64,000 nt of DNA from Candidatus Fermentibacterota bacterium (GCA_014728175.1 WJMA01000017.1:124001-188000); one strand, 5' to 3'. Positions 34,995 through 44,098 are shown, counted from the stretch's first letter. Program-made: numbers and translations. The notes: generated from the letters alone by a model not told the origin.

Positions 34995-36482
34995 ATGGCT
35001 ACTCTCCGAGCAAGCCTGCTGTGTCTCGTTATCGGCTGTTTTCTTGCTGCCGGGCCTGTGGCGGCAAACGATTGGGAGGAGGTAGAAACCACTAGCGGCA
35101 ACTGGGCCAGACTCTTCGAGGTGTTCGATGATGATCATGCCATATTGGCCGGACATGGCGATTTTTTAGACGGTTGGCATGACGCCTTCGGCGCTACGGA
35201 TGATGGTTTCAGCACCTGGCCTTCCGGTTCTGACCAGTATTACTTCAACGAAAAAACACTCGACAAGGTTCGAGCCATTTCCTTCCCGTCCGATAGCTGC
35301 GCCTACTGGGTCGAAAAAACAACTCTGTGGGTAAACAACGATAGCGTATACACTTACGATAGTTCCGATTGGGACAGCGTCTATACGTGGAGTGATTACG
35401 ATGTCATTAGGAATATTCACTTCATAAGCAATGACGAGGGTTGGGTGCTTCTCAAGGATGGTGGGAAGACAATCCAATACTCGATCCAATACACCTCAGA
35501 TGCTGGCAGCAGTTGGACCGAAGTCGATTTATGGAATCATAGCGTCGAATGGCCTGAGCACAGTGGAATGTACTGGGGACGTGGTGGCTATAGACTCATG
35601 GTGAATGACGATTACTATGGTGTAGTAACCGGAATGGGTTGCTTCAGATATACCACTGATGCCAGCGATTCCACAACCAGCTGGGCATTTGGAGCAATAC
35701 CGAACAGCAGTCGGATATGGCGCGACAAGCACATAAATCAAACATGTTTTGGTCAGGCAGCTCTTGCAACCGATTCTACGCATAGGGGCTGGGTTGCACG
35801 ATGGGGAATTTGGCCAGCATCGGTCCATTTTGGGCAGGTACTGGGATTCTCCCTCCCCAAGGCGCCAATCACCTTTTATTGGGAGGAAATCACTGAACTT
35901 GCCGATAGTGGGTCTATTTACTACAGCGTACTCCCGGAGGAGTTTACGTCCGGCTATGCCATTGGCCAGGCAGAAATAGGTAACAATGTAATCCATGCTA
36001 TTGCAAGGCTTTACTATTCCCAAAGCAGTTGGCACAAGGACGTTGAATGGCAGGAAACGATCAACCGCATTACCATGCCAGCCTACGAGGGAGAGCCACT
36101 CCGCCTTATTTCGGATGTTGAAGATGCTGCCTATGCTCTGCTTTTGTTTGGTGACGTTAGCGGTAGAATACTACGAAGAGACCCGAACGACGCGTTGGTT
36201 GCGTGGAACGCTCCGAACAGTGCTACTGAGAGACATGAAGTCAGCACCGAGTTCCGAGCCGGACAATTACGTGTGATGATGGAACTGGACTACGCAGGAT
36301 CGGCAACAATCGATGTATTCGATCTTGCAGGTCGAAAAGTCTGCGAATACTACGCCGAAGATCTAAGTCCAGGCATGAACAGCCTGTCAGTTCCCATACC
36401 CGAGGTGCCCTTCGGCGTATATTGCTATCGCATTAGCAATGATGATAATACTCTGGGAACCGGTAAGTTCTTGGTTTTTTAA
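34995..36482 (+). CDS. Secreted protein with type IX secretion-like C-terminal sorting domain
   Basis: The 495-residue protein has a signal peptide (ASLLCLVIGCFLAAGPVAA) and a large region rich in Trp, Tyr, Ser and Asp with WVLLKDGGKT and YTSDAGSSWTEVDLW, like the BNR/sialidase-type or YCF48-like beta-propeller blades. The last 80 residues resemble the T9SS type A sorting domain: ATIDVFDLAGRKVCEYY, then LSPGMNSLSVPI, PFGVYCYRISNDD and GTGKFLVF. It is therefore probably exported by the SprA machinery. The DNA here is clearly more AT-rich than in the rest of the window. GGATAAGGAGGGCC precedes the ATG. A strong hairpin follows. The substrate or role is unknown. Confidence 0.75.
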   Translation: MATLRASLLCLVIGCFLAAGPVAANDWEEVETTSGNWARLFEVFDDDHAILAGHGDFLDGWHDAFGATDDGFSTWPSGSDQYYFNEKTLDKVRAISFPSDSCAYWVEKTTLWVNNDSVYTYDSSDWDSVYTWSDYDVIRNIHFISNDEGWVLLKDGGKTIQYSIQYTSDAGSSWTEVDLWNHSVEWPEHSGMYWGRGGYRLMVNDDYYGVVTGMGCFRYTTDASDSTTSWAFGAIPNSSRIWRDKHINQTCFGQAALATDSTHRGWVARWGIWPASVHFGQVLGFSLPKAPITFYWEEITELADSGSIYYSVLPEEFTSGYAIGQAEIGNNVIHAIARLYYSQSSWHKDVEWQETINRITMPAYEGEPLRLISDVEDAAYALLLFGDVSGRILRRDPNDALVAWNAPNSATERHEVSTEFRAGQLRVMMELDYAGSATIDVFDLAGRKVCEYYAEDLSPGMNSLSVPIPEVPFGVYCYRISNDDNTLGTGKFLVF

Positions 36483-36514
36483 TAAGGTAGACTAACTGAA
36501 AGCCATTAACCTGA

Positions 36515-36546
36515 GAGAAGGCCGGGGAGAAATCCCCGGTCTTCTC
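36515..36546. terminator. Long GAAA-capped hairpin after the secreted-protein gene
   Basis: GAGAAGGCCGGGGA pairs with TCCCCGGTCTTCTC over 14 base pairs (one G-T pair) with a GAAA tetraloop. It lies 33 bases after the stop at 36482. No T run follows, so it may act as an RNA-end stabiliser as well as a terminator. Confidence 0.65.
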
Positions 36547-36549
36547 ACA

Positions 36550-37152
36550 TAATTTGGCTATAAACCACTCCTGGCTAAGTGATCCGTGCAGTGCTTTTGG
36601 CTGTGCAAACGACGCCTTAACATTATCCAGGTGACGATTTAGTTTCTTGATGTTTGCTCGAATATCGTATTGACTGCCATGAGGGGGCGTTGACAACAGG
36701 CTATTTTCCCATGTTTGGGAATCGCATCTACAAGAAACGTAATCAATGACAGCGCAATCAATTTCGGAATCATAACCGCGGCGTATAGCTACTGATGCCA
36801 AATAGAATGCCGTACAATGAGATCGAAAACATAGGTGGCTTGGGTGTAGGGATGCCTTGGAACCTTCAGCGTCAGGATGACCAAAAGCGATAATGGGACC
36901 GCGGTTTGGCCTACACTGCGTGGGACGGTTTGTTTACGGAGGCAGAATAACCCAAAATATTCATTTATCCGAGTAGCCCAATAAAGATGTACGTAAGGAA
37001 ACTAATCGCCGTACTTTATTAGTGAATGCAGGAGTTATGCGCACTGAAGGGGGCCGTCGGCCTTCAAGCTGTTGGAGGATCATCTACCTTGGGACTATCG
37101 TACTAACTGGGAAAAGGGGCGTCTCAAACATTCCTTAACAAAAAGAGAATGC
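36550..37152. other. AT-rich 600-base stretch without a convincing gene
   Basis: No open frame with a good start and ribosome-binding site is seen on either strand. A minus-strand frame (stop near 36433, open back to about 36927) has no ATG. A TTG at 36801 would give 122 residues with no recognised similarity and without a ribosome-binding site, and it would run through the hairpin. A short inverted repeat GGCC-GTC-GGCC lies near 37055. The composition suggests either a decayed gene or the regulatory region of the TMTC-like gene. Confidence 0.4.
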
Positions 37153-39411
37153 ATGGCGATTGGATCCCTGATAAACATGGCTGTAAGCGCTGTCGTTACT
37201 AGTTCAAAAGTATGCAGAATCTTGCTTTACGCTCTGATTCTGGTTACGGGTTTGATCTACCTCCCGACGCTTGGATTCGGTTTCCTTGGTTACGACGATC
37301 CTCACCAGGTCTACGACAACTACATCGTTACGGGTGGTCTAAGCCTGGAGACGGTCAAACAGTCGTTCACTTCGTTCGTCATAGCCCACTACCAGCCTCT
37401 GGTTACTCTATCGTTCGCCGTGGAGTACGCGCTGGTTGGGCCTTCTCCGCTATTGTACCATCTAACCAATGTTTTGCTGCACCTGCTGAACGTGGTGCTT
37501 CTGTACCTGCTGGCGCTGCGGATTGTCCGGAACAGAGCAGGAGCGCTGTTCGTTGCCGCCGCGTTCGCGCTGCATCCGATGAGGATGGAGTCGATCGCCT
37601 GGATAACCGAGCGCAAGGACGTCCTGGGTGGATTCTTCTACCTATCATCCTTTCTGTCATACGTTCGCTACAGAGAGGACAGGAGAGGGTGGCTCCTCGC
37701 CTGGAGCATCGTGCTCTTCATGTGCTCTCTTCTTTGCAAGGCAATGGCCGTGACACTGGCACCGGTGCTACTCGCCTACGAGCTGATACTCATCGAAAAA
37801 GGCCCCCGGAGATTAGGGAAGCTAGCTCTTAGGATGGTTCCCTTCGTCGTTTTGGCAGCCGGTGTCTCCCTGATGGCGGTCATTGCGCACGGCTGGATGG
37901 GAGGTTACGAACAGTTCTCCCGCATGGATTTCACCGGCAGGCTGCTCTTGATGTCCAGGAACGTCCTGTACTATCCTCTGAAACTGCTTATGCCCACTGG
38001 CCTTTGCGCATTCCACCCACTGCCCGAAGGCCCCACGGGAGTGCTACCCCTGACCTATAAGCTTGCGCCGATACCGCTTCTGGCGCTCCTGGCCATGTTG
38101 CTTGTCTTTGGCAGGCGCAACCGTCTACTACTGTTTGGGTCAATTTTCTACCTCGTGGCCATAATCCCTGTCTCTCAGGTGGTTTTGTTCGGCAGGGTGG
38201 TCGTGGCTGACCGCTTCACCTACCTGCCTTCAATTGGCCTTTTGGTGATGCTGTGGGCCCTCGCTCTGGCTCTGGTTCGTCGTTTCGGGAATCTCAGGCT
38301 TCCGCTGGTGGGCGCTGCCGTGGTCTGGCTTCTGCTAGTGGGCTACGCGAGTTCCGCCAGAGTAAGGGCATGGAGCAGCAATGTCAAGTTGTGGAGCGAG
38401 GTGATCCGGAAGTACCCCGACGAGCCATATCCGTACACTCTGAGAGCCTTCGCGTACAACGAGGAGGGGGAAACAGGGCTGGCTCTTCATGATTACCATA
38501 CCGCCATCGCGCTCGATCCAAAGGATCCAAAACCCTACGAAACGGCGGCCTTCCTGTTGATAGGACTCGAGGAGTACGATCAGGCTACCGATCTTCTGGA
38601 CGACGGTTTGCAGAGGGCTCCCGAAGACCCCCGCCTTTTTACCGCGATGGGCTACGTGTCGTTGGAATCGGGGCGACCGGGCGAGGCGATGGACTGGTTC
38701 GAGCAGTCGCTTGCGATCGATTCAACCAGCGAGTTGACCTTGTATGGCATGGCAGTCATTGCTGCAGAGGGAGGCGATCCTTCGAGTGCGGAGAGCATGG
38801 TTACGAAGGCCCTGAGATACGACCGTGATTTCCCCCGTGCCCTCAACCTACTGGGAAACCTGCTGTTGGATCGTGGAAAAGCGGACTCAGCCTTGATCTG
38901 CATGGAGAAAGCAGCACGGTTCGAAAGAGGCCGGAGAAGGCACGTGTATCTGGTCGACCTTGGAAGGGCCCGCATGGCCGTAGACAACGTTAGCGGAGCG
39001 ATTGAGTCGTTCGAGCAAGCCCTGGAGCTGGACGAGGGGAGCTACGTGGCCCATTACAACCTGGGCAACGCGTTGATGAGGGCCGGACGGTTATCCGATG
39101 CGGTGCAATCCTACGATGCCGCGATCGCATTGAATCCCGAGCTTCCTCAACCTTATCTGAATAGAGGCAACGCGCTACTAGACCTTGGGCTGGTCGGAGA
39201 TGCGCTAGAGAGCTATACATCGGCGATCGAGGCCGACTCGTCTTTCGCTATAGCTTGGGCCAATAGGGCACGGTTGCTGCACCACATTGGAAGCCATTCT
39301 GAGGCCCTCCGTGACATCCATACCGCTATCGAGCTTGGCTACTACGTGGATCCAGGCTTGCTTGTCGAGATAGAGGAAGCGGCTGGAGATGATGCTGGAA
39401 CGGATACTTGA
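37153..39411 (+). CDS. TMTC-like protein O-mannosyltransferase: multi-pass membrane part plus TPR repeats
   Basis: The start is uncertain; I chose the ATG at 37153, with another ATG at 37177 and an open frame back to a TTG at 37072. The first 400 residues hold about ten membrane helices. The first loop, LGYDDPHQVYDNYIVTGG, carries the DD motif of TMTC/GT-C enzymes, and ALHPMRMESIAWITERKDVL is the family signature. From about residue 410 to the end come eight or so tetratricopeptide repeats (for example AHYNLGNALMRAGRLSDAVQ and PYLNRGNALLDLGLVGDALE). In eukaryotes TMTC1-4 O-mannosylate cadherins; bacterial relatives are poorly known. The stop abuts the stop of the convergent gene. Confidence 0.82.
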   Translation: MAIGSLINMAVSAVVTSSKVCRILLYALILVTGLIYLPTLGFGFLGYDDPHQVYDNYIVTGGLSLETVKQSFTSFVIAHYQPLVTLSFAVEYALVGPSPLLYHLTNVLLHLLNVVLLYLLALRIVRNRAGALFVAAAFALHPMRMESIAWITERKDVLGGFFYLSSFLSYVRYREDRRGWLLAWSIVLFMCSLLCKAMAVTLAPVLLAYELILIEKGPRRLGKLALRMVPFVVLAAGVSLMAVIAHGWMGGYEQFSRMDFTGRLLLMSRNVLYYPLKLLMPTGLCAFHPLPEGPTGVLPLTYKLAPIPLLALLAMLLVFGRRNRLLLFGSIFYLVAIIPVSQVVLFGRVVVADRFTYLPSIGLLVMLWALALALVRRFGNLRLPLVGAAVVWLLLVGYASSARVRAWSSNVKLWSEVIRKYPDEPYPYTLRAFAYNEEGETGLALHDYHTAIALDPKDPKPYETAAFLLIGLEEYDQATDLLDDGLQRAPEDPRLFTAMGYVSLESGRPGEAMDWFEQSLAIDSTSELTLYGMAVIAAEGGDPSSAESMVTKALRYDRDFPRALNLLGNLLLDRGKADSALICMEKAARFERGRRRHVYLVDLGRARMAVDNVSGAIESFEQALELDEGSYVAHYNLGNALMRAGRLSDAVQSYDAAIALNPELPQPYLNRGNALLDLGLVGDALESYTSAIEADSSFAIAWANRARLLHHIGSHSEALRDIHTAIELGYYVDPGLLVEIEEAAGDDAGTDT

Positions 39412-41277
39412 TCAGCCCGAATAGTCGAGCCTGCATATGAGATAGATATCTGACTGGTGGATCGGTTCCAATACGCGCCCCTGACCGACGTGGTCCAGAA
39501 TGGATAGGTTCTCCCGCATGGCATTCAGCGCTTCCCTTTCGGGCTTCCAGTAGTTCAGGTCTGCGATCGACGCGCACAAAGGGTCTCCTTGGACGAAGTA
39601 GACGTAGTCTACATCTAGCCTTTCAAGTATCTCCAACTCGCTTTCCAGCCCGTCGTCCAAAAACAGCCTTCTGGCGTAGGGATGGGTCCTGGCGCAGATC
39701 ACCTTTTGGCCCGCGAAGTAGCGCTCCCCGCTGGATAAAGAGAGCAACACGGATTGTCGGGGTAGCTCTTTCGCGGCCCATTCCTGTATTTCCCTTGGCG
39801 TCCAGTAGGTGTCGGTGTCGAATCTCAGCTCTTCGGGAGAGGTTATGAAACCCGCCGTGAATCTCAATCTCGGCCAGATCGAACCTTCCAGTACCGTGAA
39901 GACCGCCAGGGCAATGGTGCAATAACCGAGTGCCTTACCGTTTCTGATCGCTGCCGTCCCGGAGGCTGCCAGAAGAGGAATTACAAAGAGGGTGTACTTG
40001 GCTCCCCACTGTAATGGGCTGAGAACGATGATGAATATTGTGGCAAGAACAGCTACGGCCACCAGGATCGGAAGCATTCTTCTCTTGAACCGTTTCGTTC
40101 GGAGCGTGTTCAGCAAACCCATGGCGAACATGAAGCCTGCGGCGTGCCATGAGGATACCAGCGCCCACACGTCGGTCAGCAAAGAAGCCCGTTGACGGCC
40201 GTAAAGGGCGTCCAGCGCCGGCACCGATGCTCGGTGCCAGAAATCGTCCGGACGAATCGGGAAAAAGCTCGAGTAAATCAGGGTACCCGAGTGTAGATAC
40301 GTTCTCGCCATGTAGCAAAGGGGAAAGAGAAGCATGAGAAACAGGCACAATAATATCCGCTTACAGTTCAACCAGCGCCGGTCCCAGATGGCGAGCAACA
40401 GAAAAGACGGAAGAAGCATCCAGGCGGTCAGCTTAGTGGATAGCGCAAGGCCCATGGCCAAGAACGCAACCGTCGGCGGTGCGTTGCCATGGGCACGGTG
40501 TCGGTGCTCGATTACCTCGGTAAGCGCAACCGTACAGAAGAAGGCTAGTGTCATGTCTATCTTCGCCAACGCGCCCCATCCTGCTATCTTGGGAGCAACC
40601 AAAGCGGCCAGAAGAACTACCGGCAACGAGACGAGCCGTCCATCGAGTCTCTTCCATGCATAGTAAAGGGCAGCGATGATGAGCGACATTTGAAAACACT
40701 GTAACAGGCTTAGTCTATCTATTTTATCCAGAGCCAGGGACGCCGGCCATAACGAAAACGTTTCTCCAACCAGGGGCATGAGGGAGAAATGCGTTTCTTC
40801 CAGGAAGAAGATGCGTCCCTCGTCGAGCCATCTGTCTGGTTGTACGGCGTATGTTATAAGAGGATCCGAATGATCGTTGGGCCTTGCAGCTCTAAGAAAA
40901 TTACTCAGAACGACCGTAAGGAGCAGAACTGTTGCAACGGCTGTGGCCATTCCCCTGAGGGAAGTAAGATATTGCTTTATCTTTACTGCCAGTTCAGGGA
41001 AAGGGCCTCTGAAGGATTTTTTAAGGCTCGCAATCAAGAACACCAGGACACCGAATCCCAGTACGATAGATAAGACCAGGGGTCTCAGCAGATGCAGGAG
41101 CGATATGGGAAAGGAGATCAGGTAAAGGAATAGAAGGCCATAAAAGAGGGAGATGGCTGGATCGTATCGTCGCCGACTCCCGACTACGTTGTGGAAGCAC
41201 TTTCCATAGCCGGCAACGGCCGTCCAGAGCAATGCGATTCGAATCAGTACGAACAGGGAAGTCGGAAACCGAGGCAT
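39412..41277 (-). CDS. Multi-pass GT-C-like membrane protein, paralogue of the one at 30695-33442
   Basis: The 621-residue protein has about 12 hydrophobic segments. It shares with the 915-residue protein the loop SDPLITYAVQPDRWLDEGRI, FFLEETHFS, GETFSLWPASLALDKI and AKIDMTLAFFCTVALT, as well as a C-terminal soluble part with YRRLFLDDGLESELEILERL and VDYVYFVQGDPL (compare EIEILRSLGTDYVVFGREDP). It lacks the three repeat domains. The family is not one I can name; the layout suggests a lipid-linked-sugar glycosyltransferase. Its stop meets the stop of the TMTC-like gene without a gap. It is divergent from the gene at 41337, with 59 bases between. Confidence 0.7.
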   Translation of the reverse strand: MPRFPTSLFVLIRIALLWTAVAGYGKCFHNVVGSRRRYDPAISLFYGLLFLYLISFPISLLHLLRPLVLSIVLGFGVLVFLIASLKKSFRGPFPELAVKIKQYLTSLRGMATAVATVLLLTVVLSNFLRAARPNDHSDPLITYAVQPDRWLDEGRIFFLEETHFSLMPLVGETFSLWPASLALDKIDRLSLLQCFQMSLIIAALYYAWKRLDGRLVSLPVVLLAALVAPKIAGWGALAKIDMTLAFFCTVALTEVIEHRHRAHGNAPPTVAFLAMGLALSTKLTAWMLLPSFLLLAIWDRRWLNCKRILLCLFLMLLFPLCYMARTYLHSGTLIYSSFFPIRPDDFWHRASVPALDALYGRQRASLLTDVWALVSSWHAAGFMFAMGLLNTLRTKRFKRRMLPILVAVAVLATIFIIVLSPLQWGAKYTLFVIPLLAASGTAAIRNGKALGYCTIALAVFTVLEGSIWPRLRFTAGFITSPEELRFDTDTYWTPREIQEWAAKELPRQSVLLSLSSGERYFAGQKVICARTHPYARRLFLDDGLESELEILERLDVDYVYFVQGDPLCASIADLNYWKPEREALNAMRENLSILDHVGQGRVLEPIHQSDIYLICRLDYSG

Positions 41278-41336
41278 CTTCTCCCAGCTCTCGATTGGTT
41301 GCTGCGTCGAGTTAGACCAGGACCTCTACTGCTGGT

Positions 41337-42932
41337 ATGTTGGGTATTATGAAGTCGATTGAAGGGTTGTCAAAAGGACCTATATCCACGTTCCTGGTGT
41401 TGATCGTAACGCTCCTGGCCACTTGCCTATTCTACCATCCGTATCCGTACGACAATGTAGTTACTAGATGGGCATTGACTTCCGGGTTAGCGGCGAGATC
41501 AAGCACCAGAATCGATCCTTACGCCCACATGACCAACGACAGAGCCGCCAGCGGCGGGCACTTCTACTGCGACAAGGCCGTTTTAACCTCAGCTGCTGGA
41601 GCGCTGGTTCTTGCTCCCGCTCAGTGGTTGGGATTACGTGATCTACCGGACGCTCTGCCCGTAGGGGGCGTAGGGCGATACCTGGTGGAGAGAGTCGTTT
41701 GCGGAATGGCTCTATTCCTTCTTCTGGTTCTGTTGAGAAGACACCTCAGACAGGAAGGCGGTCCCGCACTTGCTTCCATGGCCGCTTTGGGGCTCGGGAG
41801 CATTCTCCTGCCGTATTCAACCGTTCTCTACGGGCACGTTCCGGCTGCAACGTTGATCTTCGCATCTTATCATCTCCAGAGTAAAGGGAGGTATCTGGGG
41901 GCGGACGTGGCCGGGGCTCTGGCCTGTGGATTCGAGTTTCCCGTACTTCTTTTGTACGGGATTCTGCTTCTTTACAGGCCGAGGTCGTGCTGGAAGCCGA
42001 TTTCTCTGATCAGAGTACCGGCCATTCTTTTACTGGCTCTTTCCCCCCAGATGATGCACAATTGGATCTCTTTCGGGGATCCAATCACCATGGGTTATTC
42101 GCTGGAGACCGAGAAAGCCTTCGAAGGGATGAGTGAGGGCTTTTTCGGCTTTACCTATCCCCGGTTGGTTGCGCTCAGGATGCTCCTGCTCTCGCCGGAG
42201 CGGGGTCTTCTGTTCTACATGCCATGGGTTGCTCTTGGATTCGCAGGATTCTTCGCCGGATCCTGCAACCCGATCGCGGTTTTTCGAAGGAATCCGTTGC
42301 CCATATGCATAGTGGCATACGTTTTGCTTTTTTCCGCCTACTACATGCCGGGCGGTGGTTGGGCCTTCGGACCCCGCCACGTGATCCCTGTTATCCCCTT
42401 TGCAGCCGTGGGATTGTCCAGTTACACCGCCTACTCGCCACGGAGACGCTTCGTCTCCTGGGTCCTCTTGCTTCCCGCGATCCTGCAAGCGCTTATAGGA
42501 ACTTTCGGAGAGATACATCAACCCGTACACCCCGGCTTCGGCCCCCTAGCTCTGCCACAGATGGAGTTCGGAATCGGCATGATGCTGGACGGTCACCATT
42601 CGTACTGGTTGCTGGGCACTACGGGAGTAGCGTTGATGATCGCGGGAAGCCTAATCGTATGGTTTTTGATTTACGCGGGGAGCAAACCTACTTCATGGGG
42701 GGCATTGGGCTTGGCGGCCTGGTTTGTGGTATTTGCTCTCGGCTTCGAGGATTCAGGGGGGAAAGTAGACTACTACCGGGGCGTTATGGCGGAGCACAGA
42801 AGGGAGTACGAACTGGCCATCCAATACTATACGGACGCTCTGGAGGATCCCTCGGCGCCGGAGGGATATATTCTTCTCAGAATGCGTGGGTGCCAGTCGG
42901 AACTCGATGGATTGGTGGGTAAGTCGATATAG
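41337..42932 (+). CDS. Multi-pass membrane protein, GT-C (PMT-like) glycosyltransferase-like
   Basis: The 531-residue protein has about 11 hydrophobic segments. The first loop has RIDPYAHMTNDRAASGGHFY followed by CDKAVLTSAAGA, a pattern like the DK/GH motif of bacterial membrane proteins annotated as GT39-like. SPERGLLFYMPW and GGWAFGPRHVIPVIPFAAVG resemble later motifs of the same group. The C-terminus is a short cytoplasmic or periplasmic tail with YYRGVMAEHRREYELAIQYY, like a single TPR. Sugar and acceptor are unknown. The start could also be the ATG at 41349. It is followed by a DUF354 gene in the same direction. Confidence 0.7.
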   Translation: MLGIMKSIEGLSKGPISTFLVLIVTLLATCLFYHPYPYDNVVTRWALTSGLAARSSTRIDPYAHMTNDRAASGGHFYCDKAVLTSAAGALVLAPAQWLGLRDLPDALPVGGVGRYLVERVVCGMALFLLLVLLRRHLRQEGGPALASMAALGLGSILLPYSTVLYGHVPAATLIFASYHLQSKGRYLGADVAGALACGFEFPVLLLYGILLLYRPRSCWKPISLIRVPAILLLALSPQMMHNWISFGDPITMGYSLETEKAFEGMSEGFFGFTYPRLVALRMLLLSPERGLLFYMPWVALGFAGFFAGSCNPIAVFRRNPLPICIVAYVLLFSAYYMPGGGWAFGPRHVIPVIPFAAVGLSSYTAYSPRRRFVSWVLLLPAILQALIGTFGEIHQPVHPGFGPLALPQMEFGIGMMLDGHHSYWLLGTTGVALMIAGSLIVWFLIYAGSKPTSWGALGLAAWFVVFALGFEDSGGKVDYYRGVMAEHRREYELAIQYYTDALEDPSAPEGYILLRMRGCQSELDGLVGKSI

Positions 42933-43000
42933 TGCTATTAGCGAAGCTGTCGGGTGTTCGCCGTGTGCCGGCATGAAATCGGGAACAGGCGGCCATAAGG

Positions 43001-44041
43001 ATGAAGGTGTTGTTCGATATCGGTCATCCTGCCCACGTTCACCTCTTCAGGAATCCCCGAGAAATACTGCTGGATAGAGGCCATACGGTCCACATGGTAG
43101 CCAGAGAAAAGGAAATGGCCAGGTCCCTTCTCCGAACCTATGGAATCGATTTCTTCCCCGGCTCCACTCAACGGAACGGAATGGGGATGGTGCTGGAGCT
43201 TTTCGAGTGGTTTTATAGAGTCAGACGCTTAATCGGGGGGCTGGACATCGACGTGGTGGTCAGCGTGGGCTCGCCGGCCGGAGCATGGGCATCTCGCGTT
43301 CAAGGCATTCCCCATCTGGCCTTCAACGACACCGAGAGCGCCAGTCTGCAGAGGATTCTCTACAAACCTGTCGTCACCAGGATCTATACACCAAGTTGCT
43401 ACTCCCTCGATTTAGGGAGGAAGCACGAGAGGTATGAAGGTTACCATGAATTGTCCTACCTTCGTCCGAGGTACTTCGATCCCGACCCGGAGGTTTTAGG
43501 TGAGCTTGGAGTGGAGGAGGGGGAGAGGTACACCATCCTGAGGTTCGTGGGTTGGCAGGCCAGTCATGATGTTGGTCACAAAGGTCTTTCGAATGACACC
43601 AAGCTTAGTGCGGTCGAACGCTTCGGTCGATTCGGCAAGGTATTCGTATCTTCCGAACGCCGGCTTTCCGGGAAGTTGGAGCGCTTCAAGATCGGCATTC
43701 CCCCAGAAAGAATCCACCACGCCCTGGCGTTCGCTACCCTCCTTTACGGCGAGAGCGCCACGATGGCCTCCGAGTGCTCGGTGCTGGGAACCCCCGCCAT
43801 TTATCTGGACGACGATGGCCGCGGATATACGGATGAGCAGGAGAAGAGGTACGGCATGGTATTCAACTTCTCGGAATCCCGGAGTGATCAGGAAGCTTCC
43901 ATATCCAAGGGTGAGGAAATATTGGAATGGAATAACGCTAAGCAGGAATGGGCGGCGAAGAGGGACAGATTGCTGGCTGAGAAGATAGACGTCGCAAGAT
44001 ACATAGCCGACCGGATAGAGGACACCGTCGAACGGAATTGA
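43001..44041 (+). CDS. DUF354-family protein (GT-B glycosyltransferase-like)
   Basis: The 346-residue protein begins MKVLFDIGHPAHVHLFRN, the hallmark of DUF354, a family related to UDP-GlcNAc 2-epimerase-like and MurG-like GT-B proteins and often found in polysaccharide loci. Other family stretches are DVVVSVGSPAGAWASRVQG, the EGYHELSYLRPRYFDPDP sequence and LLYGESATMASECSVLGTPA in the C-terminal half, where a nucleotide-sugar would bind. It is soluble with no membrane helix and should act in the cytoplasm. ATAAGG precedes the ATG. It is followed by the methyltransferase and the flippase-like gene. Confidence 0.85.
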   Translation: MKVLFDIGHPAHVHLFRNPREILLDRGHTVHMVAREKEMARSLLRTYGIDFFPGSTQRNGMGMVLELFEWFYRVRRLIGGLDIDVVVSVGSPAGAWASRVQGIPHLAFNDTESASLQRILYKPVVTRIYTPSCYSLDLGRKHERYEGYHELSYLRPRYFDPDPEVLGELGVEEGERYTILRFVGWQASHDVGHKGLSNDTKLSAVERFGRFGKVFVSSERRLSGKLERFKIGIPPERIHHALAFATLLYGESATMASECSVLGTPAIYLDDDGRGYTDEQEKRYGMVFNFSESRSDQEASISKGEEILEWNNAKQEWAAKRDRLLAEKIDVARYIADRIEDTVERN

Positions 44042-44098
44042 GGCCCTGAGAATACTAACTGCCTTGTCTAAGTCTTCGCACTTATCGAAGTAGGTATT

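Noticed and set aside
36433-36927. Minus-strand frame in the AT-rich gap, possibly a gene remnant
   Set aside because: It has no ATG or GTG start with a ribosome-binding site, runs through a strong hairpin and into the end of the secreted-protein gene, and resembles no known family. Kept only as a comment on the gap.
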